DNA of 64,000 nucleotides from Gorillibacterium massiliense (GTDB taxonomy: Bacteria > Bacillota > Bacilli > Paenibacillales > NBRC-103111): positions 106,466-170,465 of the forward strand of contig NZ_CBQR020000036.1 of NCBI RefSeq assembly GCF_000455485.1, written 5' to 3'. Positions 16,366 to 24,871 of this stretch are shown piece after piece; the stretch's first letter is position 1; every line of letters begins with the position of its first letter. The notes beneath the pieces are model-generated. The model searched no databases. It was not told the DNA's origin and was given only the letters and a program-made list of their open reading frames with translations. A program made the translations under genes and the position numbers.

Positions 16366-16857
16366 ATGGACAAAAAGATTTTATGCGTGTTGGCAGGATA
16401 TGACGACAATACGGAACAGCACTTGGCTGCTATGCAGAACAAGCTATACGAAAAGGGTTTTGTTGGCACCCATACAAAAGATCTGCCGCAACATATAACA
16501 TTGGGCACTCTTTCTGTTGAAAAAGAAACCGAATTAATCAATTTGGTTATCCGGGTTTCACAGGAAATCAAACCTATTGATATCACATTTAACCATATCG
16601 GAATATTTAACGGTTCCAATGTGCTGTTCGTAGCGCCAGATCCAAACAGCAATCTTTTTAAGTTGAAAGAGAGTTTTGGCGAAAGTTATAATTGGACTCC
16701 GCATACAACAATGTTGATTGATAAGCCGGAAAATATATATGCCGCTTTACCGGCTTTGGCAGGAAATTTCAAATCATTCCAAGGCTCAATACAGAACATC
16801 CATTTATACGAATTCTGGCCATCTCGCCACATTCTGTCTCGGACATTCATAAAATGA
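16366..16857 (+). CDS. 2H phosphoesterase / 2'-5' RNA ligase-like protein
   Basis: 163 residues. The two HxT motifs that define the 2H superfamily are present: PQHITLGT (His43, Thr45) and TPHTTML (His113, Thr115), about 70 residues apart as expected. Members hydrolyse or form 2'-5' or cyclic phosphodiester bonds on RNA or small nucleotides; the substrate is not predictable. The ribosome binding site (AGAGG) is a few bases before ATG 16366. A perfect terminator follows 25 bases after the stop, so the gene is monocistronic. Confidence 0.8.
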   Translation: MDKKILCVLAGYDDNTEQHLAAMQNKLYEKGFVGTHTKDLPQHITLGTLSVEKETELINLVIRVSQEIKPIDITFNHIGIFNGSNVLFVAPDPNSNLFKLKESFGESYNWTPHTTMLIDKPENIYAALPALAGNFKSFQGSIQNIHLYEFWPSRHILSRTFIK

Positions 16858-16879
16858 GCATTATAACCCGAAGGAATAA

Positions 16880-16921
16880 TAAAAAGCTCACTGAAAATAA
16901 ATACAGTGAGCTTTTATTATT
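16880..16921 (+). terminator. terminator of the 2H phosphoesterase gene
   Basis: AAAAGCTCACTG (16882-16893) pairs perfectly with CAGTGAGCTTTT (16904-16915), then TATTATTAGG. Confidence 0.85.
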
Positions 16922-16984
16922 AGGTTTCTTGAAGCATACGTTTGTCAGTATCGCAAAGCAGTATGGCCTAGAAAGCGGTGAAAT

Positions 16985-17342
16985 GGTTATCGTTTTGTGG
17001 GATATGAGGACCTTGAGTTGTCGACTCAATTGCTACTGAAGGCAGCGGTAAAACGGGGGATATCGATTGAAATGATCGATCACGATGAAAATTCGCGTTG
17101 CTAAGCAAAGGAGATATCACGAGTATGTAACGCAAACCATTAAAACATCGTTGGATTCATATAGCACTGTTTGCCTAGTCGACATAAATGGCGCATACTG
17201 GGTGCAATCGGAAAGAGTTAAATTCCCGATGGTCTCAATTAATATAGAACTCGCAAAATTGATAATTGAACACAAAAGGTTCATACGAAGAAAATTCCCA
17301 GGTGATAAAAATCCGAAGAATCCTAGTTATCATGAAATCTGA
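16985..17342 (+). pseudogene. remnant of a GshF/GshA-like glutamate-cysteine ligase
   Basis: Two overlapping frames together resemble the middle of bifunctional glutathione synthases (GshF). Frame 1 (16985-17104) gives GYEDLELSTQLLLKAAVKRG and then ISIEMIDHDENS before TAA. Frame 2 (from 17085) gives HEYVTQTIKTSLDSYSTVCL. The family has the order 'gYEdLElSTQ.ll..A..rG...eilD...N' then 'eYVkqatkTSlDsY'. The halves are joined by a frameshift near 17095, there is no N-terminal domain, and text after about 17200 no longer resembles the family. It is a decayed fragment; a chimera with unrelated sequence at the 3' end is possible. Confidence 0.45.
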
Positions 17343-17439
17343 CAAGATGTTAATCATTTGAAAGAAAATGGAAGTTTTTGAATAGAATAAATATGAAGAT
17401 GATCAGGTAATAAATTTGTACACATAAGGAGATAAAACT

Positions 17440-17892
17440 ATGGGAAAAAACAAATTACTAAGAATGGACAATGTTGGCATCGCTGTAGAATCCCTTGATG
17501 ATGCAATTTGTTTCTTCGAGGAAATTGGCTTGAAGCTCGAAGGGCGAGCTACTGTCGAAGGTGAATGGGCTGGTCGCGTAACCGGGCTGGGTTCACAGTG
17601 TGTAGAGATTGCTATGATGGTTACCCCAGATGGCCACAGTCGACTTGAACTTTCGCGATTTCTCACCCCACCAACTATATCAGATCACCGAACTGCTCCT
17701 GTAAATGCCCTCGGTTATCTACGCGTCATGTTCACCGTTGAAGACATTGACGAAATGGTATCCAGACTCACTAAGTTTGGTGCTCAGCTCGTTGGCGAAG
17801 TGGTTCAGTACGAGGACTCGTATCGGCTCTGCTACATTCGTGGAATTGAAGGGCTTCTAATCGGATTGGCGGAACAACTCGGTAATAAATAA
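17440..17892 (+). CDS. VOC-superfamily protein (glyoxalase/bleomycin-resistance fold)
   Basis: 150 residues with AAGGAG 9 bases before ATG 17440. It has the paired beta-alpha-beta-beta-beta units of the VOC fold: MDNVGIAVESLDDAICFFEE at the start and LGYLRVMFTVEDIDEMVSRL in the second half, ending with the ligand segment LCYIRGIEGLLIGLAEQLG. Such proteins bind a divalent metal and act as lyases, dioxygenases or drug-binding proteins. Substrate and exact role cannot be told. Monocistronic, with its own terminator. Confidence 0.8.
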   Translation: MGKNKLLRMDNVGIAVESLDDAICFFEEIGLKLEGRATVEGEWAGRVTGLGSQCVEIAMMVTPDGHSRLELSRFLTPPTISDHRTAPVNALGYLRVMFTVEDIDEMVSRLTKFGAQLVGEVVQYEDSYRLCYIRGIEGLLIGLAEQLGNK

Positions 17893-17956
17893 GTGACGTT
17901 TAAAAGAAGAGTTAACTGAAATATACAGGTTGCATAGATATGTTTGTGTCATTAGA

Positions 17957-17992
17957 AAACTCACTGATAATGTATCAGTGAGTTTATTTCAT
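17957..17992 (+). terminator. terminator of the VOC gene
   Basis: AAACTCACTGATA (17957-17969) pairs perfectly with TATCAGTGAGTTT (17973-17985), 3-base loop, then ATTTCATTTT. Confidence 0.85.
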
Positions 17993-18166
17993 TTTCAGAA
18001 AGTGTATAAGTTGACACTTCATATATTGCAGTATGGCCAATGTAAATTGACCTTGCTTCCTCTGGTGGGACACTTTATACTCTCTTTTTCCAAATAGTGG
18101 ATAATGATTTTCTCCGATGCCAAGTCTCTAGTAGAAGGGTGCTGTTCACGTATTCTACACAACTAG

Positions 18167-18182
18167 TGTGATTTGTGTCACA
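18167..18182. promoter_or_regulatory. perfect Crp/Fnr-type palindrome upstream of hmp
   Basis: TGTGA-N6-TCACA at 18167-18182, 63 bases before the flavohemoglobin start. This is the consensus for Fnr/Crp proteins, and anaerobic Fnr control of hmp-type genes is known in Bacillus. The remainder of 17993-18245 shows no gene. Confidence 0.65.
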
Positions 18183-18245
18183 ATCCGCAGTGGGGAGACG
18201 AGATAAACTGTCCAAGAACTTACGACCAAAGGAGTGAACGGCTAC

Positions 18246-19466
18246 ATGTTATCTACTGAAACTATCCGCATAATCAAATCAACCGTTCCCGTCTTGGGTA
18301 CGCACGGAACAGCCATTACGAAGCGGTTCTATGAGAGAATGTTCACATCCCATCCGGAACTGCTGAATATCTTTAACCACGCCAATCAAAAACAAGGAAG
18401 GCAGCAGACCGCCCTCGCCAATGCCGTCTATGCCGCTGCCGTTCATATCGATAACCTGGAAGCGATTCTTCCGGCCGTTGTCCAGATCGCACATAAACAC
18501 CGGAGCCTCGGCATCAAGCCTGGCCACTATCCCATTGTCGGCGAGAATCTGCTCGCTGCTATTAAAGAAGTGCTTGGGGACGCCGCTACGGATGAGATCA
18601 TCAATGCCTGGACTGAAGCATATGGGGTTATCGCCGAAGCATTTATCGGGGTGGAAGCGCAGATGTACAACGAGGCCGTCCTGCAGGAAGGTGGCTGGGA
18701 AGGGTTCAGGGAATTTGTAGTCCGACGGAAAGTCCGGGAGAGCGACGTCATCACTTCGTTCTATCTGGAGCCGAAGGACGGCAAGCCCCTTGCGTGCTTC
18801 GTGCCGGGACAGTATGTGACGGTCCAGGCAAAAATCCCAGGGCAAACGTACACCCACAACCGGCAGTACAGCTTGTCGGATGCACCGGAGAAACCGTATT
18901 ATCGCATCTCCGTCAAGCGGGAGGATGCCCTGCAGGGCCGCCCCGCAGGCATCTTTTCCACTTATCTTCACGAGCAGATCGGTGAGGGTGATGTCCTGTC
19001 GTTGTCGGCTCCCGCAGGGGACTTTACGCTGGACCGGTCGGGCAATCACCCTGTCGTGCTGATCAGCGGAGGAGTCGGCCTGACCCCGATGATGAGCATG
19101 CTGGCCGATCTGGCCCAGTCCGGCACAGACCGGCCGGTTACCTTCCTGCATGCAGCCCTTCACGGCGGCGTGCATGCCATGAAGGAACAGGTAAAGCAAT
19201 TGACCGAAAAGCGGGAGAATGTTCAGGCGTTCTTCTGTTACGAAATGCCGACGGAGGAAGACCGGGCAGCGGGCTTCTGCTATAAAGAGGGTTATATGGA
19301 CCTGCCTTGGTTGCAGTCCGTCGCGCCCTACCCGGATGCTGATTTCTATTTCTGTGGGCCGGTTCCTTTCATGAAAGCCGTCTACCAAGCTCTCCAGGAG
19401 TGGGGCATTCCCGAAGATAGGGTCCACTACGAATTCTTCGGCCCGGCCGGGAACCTTAATGCCTGA
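18246..19466 (+). CDS. hmp: flavohemoglobin, nitric oxide dioxygenase
   Basis: 406 residues from ATG 18246 (MLSTETIRII). AAAGGAG is at 18226-18232; GTG 18234 is too close to it. A globin domain (about 1-140) carries the key residues of Hmp: Tyr29, Gln53 and proximal His85 (IAHKHRSLGIKPGHY). It is followed by a FAD-binding ferredoxin-reductase domain (NRQYSLSDAP, about 200) and a NAD domain (ISGGVGLTPMMSML, then YFCGPVPFMKAV). The enzyme oxidises NO to nitrate in the cytoplasm with NAD(P)H. The Crp/Fnr palindrome upstream suggests oxygen- or nitrosative-stress control. The coding GC is higher than that of adjacent genes. Confidence 0.97.
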   Translation: MLSTETIRIIKSTVPVLGTHGTAITKRFYERMFTSHPELLNIFNHANQKQGRQQTALANAVYAAAVHIDNLEAILPAVVQIAHKHRSLGIKPGHYPIVGENLLAAIKEVLGDAATDEIINAWTEAYGVIAEAFIGVEAQMYNEAVLQEGGWEGFREFVVRRKVRESDVITSFYLEPKDGKPLACFVPGQYVTVQAKIPGQTYTHNRQYSLSDAPEKPYYRISVKREDALQGRPAGIFSTYLHEQIGEGDVLSLSAPAGDFTLDRSGNHPVVLISGGVGLTPMMSMLADLAQSGTDRPVTFLHAALHGGVHAMKEQVKQLTEKRENVQAFFCYEMPTEEDRAAGFCYKEGYMDLPWLQSVAPYPDADFYFCGPVPFMKAVYQALQEWGIPEDRVHYEFFGPAGNLNA

Positions 19467-19668
19467 AGAAGGGGATAGAACGACGAAGCGGCTGTTCAAT
19501 ATGCTCCAGTGGAGCTCGTCCAATAAGAGCGATTTGAGATATTGGTACTTTTGCGCGAGTTCGAGACATGCTAGGTATCTATAGAGCTGATCAAAGCATT
19601 GAACGTCGACATCGGCTGCATTTCCCTCGTCGGTGCGTATAAGTCAGGGGACAAGAACATGACAGCTT

Positions 19669-19700
19669 AAAAAAACCGCGTTAATCGCGGTTTTTGTTTT
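19669..19700 (+). terminator. strong terminator downstream of hmp
   Basis: AAAAACCGCG (19671-19680) pairs with CGCGGTTTTT (19686-19695), followed by GTTTT. Confidence 0.8.
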
Positions 19701-19819
19701 ATGTTATGACGTTTACTGTTAAAGTGTTGGCAGATCTCTTTCTTCTATAGTCTGTATGTGCGATAGAAGAAATGTATCAGACTCTACCGCTTCTTCTGCA
19801 GAAGATTAATGTTGTATTC

Positions 19820-19846
19820 CCGCCAGAACCAATGGCGGTTTTTTTA
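19820..19846 (+). terminator. second terminator-like hairpin
   Basis: CCGCC (19820-19824) pairs with GGCGG (19834-19838), followed by seven Ts. Together with 19669-19700 it would bracket a transcript of about 120 bases with no ORF. Confidence 0.6.
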
Positions 19847-20048
19847 TGTGATGGGCAGGAGCGACTTATTTTTTATCATCATAAAAATCGATCATTTAGT
19901 TTATGGCATTAAATACATGTATATACGGCAACAGAGAAATGTATAAGTGGAGAGGCTTGGTGCAGCTTTTCGGATTTATGGCCAAGTGAATGGAATATTG
20001 TTAAACAAGCAAGTTCAAATCAATTCTCTGGATATATTCGCTTTTTAT

Positions 20049-21014
20049 TTACTTCCGTACTGGTCTGATATACTTAAAAAACCGTTCCGGATTAAAATAA
20101 AAGTAAATTATTCTACCGGGGGAAGTATCAAAGCAGTAACCAGTTCCTGCAAAATCAAAAGTTGCCATTGCCTTTTCAATCTTTTCCTCCACACTACGAT
20201 TTTCCTGCTCATAACCGAATGGTCCATGTTCAAAAACAATATACTCGGCTTCGGGAACATCAATCATAAGCATTTGTGGTGGTACTTCTCCATTATAATC
20301 AAAAGGAAGACGTGCACCATAACACTCTGTACGTGGAATACCCCAATCGCAGAGTCTGCCGTCCGGGTCATTAATGTACGCCATAATCTGACCGCTGCCA
20401 CCGTTAGATTCGCTCCCGCCATCGTCATCCAATTTGCCCTTGATACTATCGAGTAAGCCGCAAATTGTTTCGCAGTCCTGTCCCGGAATAAGACTTTGCT
20501 TTTGCCAAAAATCCCAATACCCATTACTCTCATAGTTTTTAATATGCAAAAATTTGTGTGCGGGAATGGTTACAAAATAAATTTTCACATCATCTGTAGA
20601 TTTCATCATACCAATCTCTCCAAATCCTAAAAAGTAGCGGTCGAAAGGGTTTATTTTTGTACGAAGAACGACAGGCTTAGGCTTTTTTCTGTATTCACTT
20701 GGAGTTACACCATATGTTCCTTTGAAGGCTCTGGTAAAAGCTTCATGTGATGAAAAACCATAATCAAAAGCAATATCCAAAATGCCCTTTTCACTATCCC
20801 GAACCTCTTTTAATGCAAAGGCTAATTTTCTATGCCGCAGATAATCCCTCAATTGCATACCCGATATTTCTCTGAATTTTCTCGTTGTATGAAATTCAGA
20901 ATAACCCAACCTGCGAGAAAGAAAGCGTAGTGTCAAGGCTTCATCATTATAATTTTTAATACATTTGTCAATTTCATCAACGATTATTTGAATTTGCTTC
21001 TGCCACTCGTACAT
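20049..21014 (-). CDS. AraC-type regulator with C-terminal effector-binding (GyrI-like) domain
   Basis: 321 residues. ATG at 21014 is chosen because GAGGTG precedes it by 9 bases; GTG 21026 is part of that site. An N-terminal AraC HTH pair (about 10-110) shows LSRRLGYSEFHTTRKFREIS and LDIAFDYGFSSHEAFTRAFK-GTYGVTPSEYR. The C-terminal half (about 140-318) resembles the GyrI/AraC effector-binding fold, ending in a YFYFNPERFF block. Such regulators sense small hydrophobic compounds and activate efflux or metabolic genes. No obvious target is adjacent. The gene converges with the hmp region. Confidence 0.85.
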   Translation of the reverse strand: MYEWQKQIQIIVDEIDKCIKNYNDEALTLRFLSRRLGYSEFHTTRKFREISGMQLRDYLRHRKLAFALKEVRDSEKGILDIAFDYGFSSHEAFTRAFKGTYGVTPSEYRKKPKPVVLRTKINPFDRYFLGFGEIGMMKSTDDVKIYFVTIPAHKFLHIKNYESNGYWDFWQKQSLIPGQDCETICGLLDSIKGKLDDDGGSESNGGSGQIMAYINDPDGRLCDWGIPRTECYGARLPFDYNGEVPPQMLMIDVPEAEYIVFEHGPFGYEQENRSVEEKIEKAMATFDFAGTGYCFDTSPGRIIYFYFNPERFFKYIRPVRK

Positions 21015-21226
21015 TCGTCTGTTCACCTCGTTTCAACTACCCTACATTTATTATAAAAAAATAGAGAGATTACCACTTGATTTTACTTGCTGTTATTTCA
21101 TTTTACTCTTTTTAGTTCTGCAATCATCTTTTCAATTTTGCAGCCACCATAAGTTGTTGGTATGTCAAGTACAGTTAAAAAGGTTGCTAACAACAATTAT
21201 TTCTTCAATAGTAGCGTATACCTCAG

Positions 21227-21299
21227 CAAACGTAGATGACATTTTATTCATATGGTTTTATTTTCACAAGTTAAGGCATTGAATGCTTATGGAGAAAAG
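21227..21299. repeat. dispersed repeat, copy 2
   Basis: Partner of 3573-3646. Both copies place the repeat directly in front of an ATG-GA(A/G) that opens a short frame: MERREAILPIIG at copy 1 and MEKSTTLLIIGS here. Confidence 0.7.
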
Positions 21300-21735
21300 T
21301 ACCACATTGCTTATTATCGGCAGCTTTCATGCAGCGGCCGTACCTGCCGTGAATGTCGTCGCTACGGCTCAGGCGTTAGCCTGCATGTATGCATCACTGA
21401 TTGGCCACGGTGTGGATGGTGGTAGACGCCTGCTCGAGCCAGCTTCCGTAGTGGAGGCGACGTCACTGCATTTTGAAGGCATCGACGAAGTTGCGCTCGC
21501 TCCTATAAAATTGGGGTTTGGCTATAGCCTTAGTCAAGATGGTGATACCATGGGTGGCAACCCGATGGCTTTCGGCTATGCCAGTTTGGGTGGCATGATT
21601 GGATATGCCGATCCATCGAAATGCCTTGCCGTGGCGGTACTGTGTAATCGTATGAAGGGTGGAAGGGGAAAGCGGTCCCCTGATCGACTTGTATCTGATC
21701 TAATCCGTGAGAAACTAAGTAATGCTGAATCATAA
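21289..21735 (+). pseudogene. C-terminal remnant of a serine beta-lactamase/esterase-family protein
   Basis: From about 21325 the frame reads VPAVNVVATAQALACMYASL, then RRLLEPASVVEA, LGFGYSLSQDG, NPMAFGYASLGGMIGYADP and CLAVAVLCNRMKG. This is the C-terminal third of class C beta-lactamase-like hydrolases (EstB type), including the third-box region near FGYASLGG. The catalytic SxxK and YxN boxes are absent, and the first 12 codons come from the dispersed repeat, so the gene is 5'-truncated and probably non-functional. ATG 21289 may still be used. Confidence 0.65.
21301..21323. repeat. 23-base segment, inverted partner of 3657-3679
   Basis: Matches 3657-3679 at 21 of 23 positions in reverse complement. 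It sits at the junction between the dispersed repeat and the beta-lactamase-like remnant. Confidence 0.65.
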
Positions 21736-21749
21736 TTTTTTGCCTTAAA

Positions 21750-21788
21750 AAGAATGGCCCGACTTTAAAACGATGTCGGGCCATTCTT
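21750..21788. terminator. 14-bp perfect inverted repeat after the remnant
   Basis: AAGAATGGCCCGAC (21750-21763) pairs with GTCGGGCCATTCTT (21775-21788). T tracts are weak on both sides. It was probably the terminator of the intact hydrolase gene. Confidence 0.6.
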
Positions 21789-22008
21789 AATTCGTGCCGA
21801 CAGGCAATATGATTATTTAGTATACAGCAGACATTTTACCGGGGTGTAAGCCATCCGTTGCGAAGTAAATAACTTTGAATCGGTCCTTTTTTTGTAATAG
21901 TACCAATAAAACAATAACAATTGGATATAACTCAATATATATCTATCGTTAGACTTCGCGAGTGGCTTCCTTTGCTACAATTGGAGAAAAAAAGGAGGAT
22001 TTGTATGC

Positions 22009-22140
22009 ATGAAGCTAATTGCATCCGCAGAGGAAAAGCAAGATAATGCTCGGCGGGTTATTAGACCTTCTCTTATGACGACACAACAGAATGTTCACTA
22101 TCGAATTAAAGATATAGTACAAAAGAAAAAGGAGCGATAA
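22009..22140 (+). CDS. 43-residue protein of unknown function
   Basis: ATG 22009 follows AAAGGAGG (21991-21998) at 10 bases and encodes MKLIASAEEKQDNARRVIRP, ending KKKER. ATG 22005 in another frame would give only 13 residues. The peptide is very basic at its end. It stops 7 bases before the next gene's ATG, whose ribosome binding site (AAAGGAG) lies within its last codons, so the two genes are probably co-transcribed. No family is recognised. Confidence 0.45.
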   Translation: MKLIASAEEKQDNARRVIRPSLMTTQQNVHYRIKDIVQKKKER

Positions 22141-22147
22141 CAACTCC

Positions 22148-22759
22148 ATGCTGACTAGAAATAACCAATTTGTAATCTGGTGGTTTTTAATAAGTCTTAT
22201 TGGTTATATTGCCGCTGGTTTTTTAACCCACTTCCCCTCCGGAACCAATGCGCAAACAAGTTGGAACCTGGATGAAGCGGGAGGCGGTTTGGCCGCGGGT
22301 ACGATAGGCGGCATTTTAATAGGGGGTCTTCAATGGATCGCTCTAAAGATCGGTGGGTATAATTTTGGGGGCAGATGGATGCTCGCTGCTGTGGTTGGAT
22401 TTGCGCTAACCCACTTTGTGGGGGACATAAGGCCGATATCTGTTCATTTTTCATGGCTCGGTATATTTTGCGGGACTTTAATCGGCGCCCTTTTTGGATT
22501 AGTACAGAGAAGAAAAGGAAACGTAATTTATTGGATGATTATCGGCGCAGTAACAACTTATGTCGCCTTTTACATTAGCGATTATGTCGCAGATGCTGTG
22601 ATACCACCGGGTTGGACGCCTGGATCTGGACAAAAGCGACATACGATCTATGGATTCATCATTGGCTTAATTCAATCTTCGGTTATGCTGTATCTTTTAA
22701 AGCTGCCCCTGAGCAAAAAAACAATGGCCTTTAGAGGATTCGACTATCGGAAACGATAG
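22148..22759 (+). CDS. multi-pass membrane protein of unknown function
   Basis: 203 residues with about five to six hydrophobic segments (near 10-28, 48-70, 78-95, 100-122, 128-148 and 165-187). Gly-rich transmembrane stretches such as GGLAAGTIGGILIGGLQWIA suggest tight helix packing. There is no signal peptide, catalytic motif or transporter signature that I recognise. The ribosome binding site is AAAGGAG overlapping the upstream 43-residue ORF. A terminator follows. Confidence 0.65.
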   Translation: MLTRNNQFVIWWFLISLIGYIAAGFLTHFPSGTNAQTSWNLDEAGGGLAAGTIGGILIGGLQWIALKIGGYNFGGRWMLAAVVGFALTHFVGDIRPISVHFSWLGIFCGTLIGALFGLVQRRKGNVIYWMIIGAVTTYVAFYISDYVADAVIPPGWTPGSGQKRHTIYGFIIGLIQSSVMLYLLKLPLSKKTMAFRGFDYRKR

Positions 22760-22777
22760 TTCAATAAATAGAACCCA

Positions 22778-22817
22778 CCCTACCAGCCGTGAATGCTGGT
22801 GGGGATTTCATTTTTTT
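22778..22817 (+). terminator. terminator of the membrane-protein gene
   Basis: CCC-T-ACCAGC (22778-22787) pairs with GCTGGT-G-GGG (22795-22804), followed by ATTTCATTTTTTT. Confidence 0.75.
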
Positions 22818-23041
22818 GGTACATTTCCTGTTCTCTATAACCGTTAAGGTGAACGTTAATACCGAATGGTAGTAGTCATCAGACCGCCGGCTTAAAAATT
22901 GGCGGTTTCGAGACGCTGGACTGGAGCTCACATTTCTGTACAGCGATTTCCTCAAGATCTTCTTGCAGCAAGGCTAAACCTTCCTTATCCAACTGAGACT
23001 TGTTATATTTGTTTTCCTCTAGGTGAACAATATAGAATGAG

Positions 23042-23057
23042 CTAAAGTAAACTTTAG
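23042..23057. promoter_or_regulatory. MerR-type operator in front of the merR gene
   Basis: CTAAAG-TAAA-CTTTAG (23042-23057), a perfect dyad 20 bases before ATG 23077. The same pattern occurs in the promoter of the next gene (23475-23490), implying autoregulation. The rest of 22818-23076 shows no gene. Confidence 0.6.
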
Positions 23058-23076
23058 CATAAAGGGGGTTTTTACG

Positions 23077-23460
23077 ATGTACACAATAAATGAAGTTAGA
23101 AAAATGTTTGATCTCTCCACTTCAACATTACGGTTTTACGAAAGCGAAGGAATCCTCCCTAAAGTCGGTAGAGATATTAATGGACGAAGGGTATACGACG
23201 ATTCTCAAATAGAGTGGCTGAATCTTCTTGTCGCCTTAAAAGACACAGGAATGCCTTTAGAACAGATAAAGGAATACCTTCAGATGGCGTATGAAGGAGA
23301 TAATACCTTGGAACAAAGAAGAGAAGTTCTATTAAGGCATAAACAAAGCGTTGAGGCGAAATTAGCATTAACGTTGACTCATCTTGAAAAAATAAACAAT
23401 AAAATTATCCTATATGATGTGCTTGTTCTCAAAAAGGACCCTCAGAAATTCACTATATAA
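23077..23460 (+). CDS. MerR-family transcriptional regulator
   Basis: 127 residues. An N-terminal winged helix-turn-helix (TINEVRKMFDLSTSTLRFYE, then GILPKVGRDINGRRVYDD) is followed by a long dimerisation helix (about 75-118). The C-terminus lacks a clustered Cys metal site, so it belongs to the organic-effector or stress branch often paired with aldo/keto reductases. The next gene encodes one, and its promoter has the 19-bp spacer that MerR activators require, with the same dyad found upstream of this gene. Confidence 0.9.
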   Translation: MYTINEVRKMFDLSTSTLRFYESEGILPKVGRDINGRRVYDDSQIEWLNLLVALKDTGMPLEQIKEYLQMAYEGDNTLEQRREVLLRHKQSVEAKLALTLTHLEKINNKIILYDVLVLKKDPQKFTI

Positions 23461-23469
23461 TTTTCAAAC

Positions 23470-23500
23470 TTGACTTAAAGAATACTTTAACTTTTATAGT
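23470..23500 (+). promoter_or_regulatory. MerR-activated promoter of the aldo/keto reductase gene
   Basis: -35 TTGACT (23470-23475) and -10 TATAGT (23495-23500) are 19 bp apart, the hallmark of MerR-controlled promoters. Between them lies the dyad TTAAAG-AATA-CTTTAA (23475-23490). The reductase start is 34 bases downstream of the -10. Confidence 0.8.
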
Positions 23501-23533
23501 TTAAGGTGTGTAACCTAGAAGGGACGTGAACTT

Positions 23534-24505
<972 letters not shown>

Positions 24506-24570
24506 ATGACCAGAGTTGATTCATGAAATTTCATTAGATTAAGCTAACGATGAACGTTAGTTCAATCAAA

Positions 24571-24619
24571 CAGCAGCAGTCTCGGACTTTATCTTCACGT
24601 CCATGACTGCTGCTTTTTC
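24571..24619 (+). terminator. terminator of the aldo/keto reductase gene
   Basis: AGCAGCAGTC (24572-24581) pairs perfectly with GACTGCTGCT (24605-24614), then TTTTC. A smaller hairpin (CTAACG/CGTTAG, 24543-24559) precedes it. Confidence 0.8.
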
Positions 24620-24766
24620 GAAGTTAGGATCAGTCTAATTCTTAATTCTCGAAGCCTGACAGTTTGCAATTCGAAAAACTGCGCTGAGAGTTTGGAAAAT
24701 TGAGAATGAAAATAGGGACAAGTCTTAGTATAATGGTTTGTAAGCGGATTCTAAGGAGGTGGTTGT

Positions 24767-24871
24767 ATGAGTGAAAGCGATATTAGTGATATTACCCCGA
24801 TTATAAAACCAAAAATTATAAGGAGATGCTTTTATGAGTTACAACCCCGAAATTCCAAGAAGCCGATATGA
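24767..24871 (+). CDS. 34-residue ORF overlapping the methyltransferase start
   Basis: ATG 24767 has an excellent site (AAGGAGG, 24753-24759) and reads MSESDISDITPIIKPKIIRR before running 38 bases into the next gene in another frame. It may be a leader for translational coupling or the truncated start of a lost gene. Apart from this ORF and the terminator at 24571-24619, 24506-24833 holds nothing recognised. Confidence 0.3.
   Translation: MSESDISDITPIIKPKIIRRCFYELQPRNSKKPI

Larger units (their letters stand above)
19467..20048. other. intergenic, two terminators and a short coding trace
   Basis: A short frame near 19590-19668 ends ALNVDIGCISLVGAYKSGDK-NMTA-stop and shares an 18-base core with 12852-12869. 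It has no start. Two terminators follow (19669-19700 and 19820-19846). 19847-20048 is AT-rich with nothing recognised. Confidence 0.45.

Noticed and set aside
18279-19523. 414-codon open frame on the minus strand opposite hmp
   Set aside because: It is the mirror of a well-supported, GC-rich flavohemoglobin gene. It has no ribosome binding site and no family resemblance.
19947-20456. 169-codon plus-strand frame
   Set aside because: Mostly opposite the AraC-type regulator gene.
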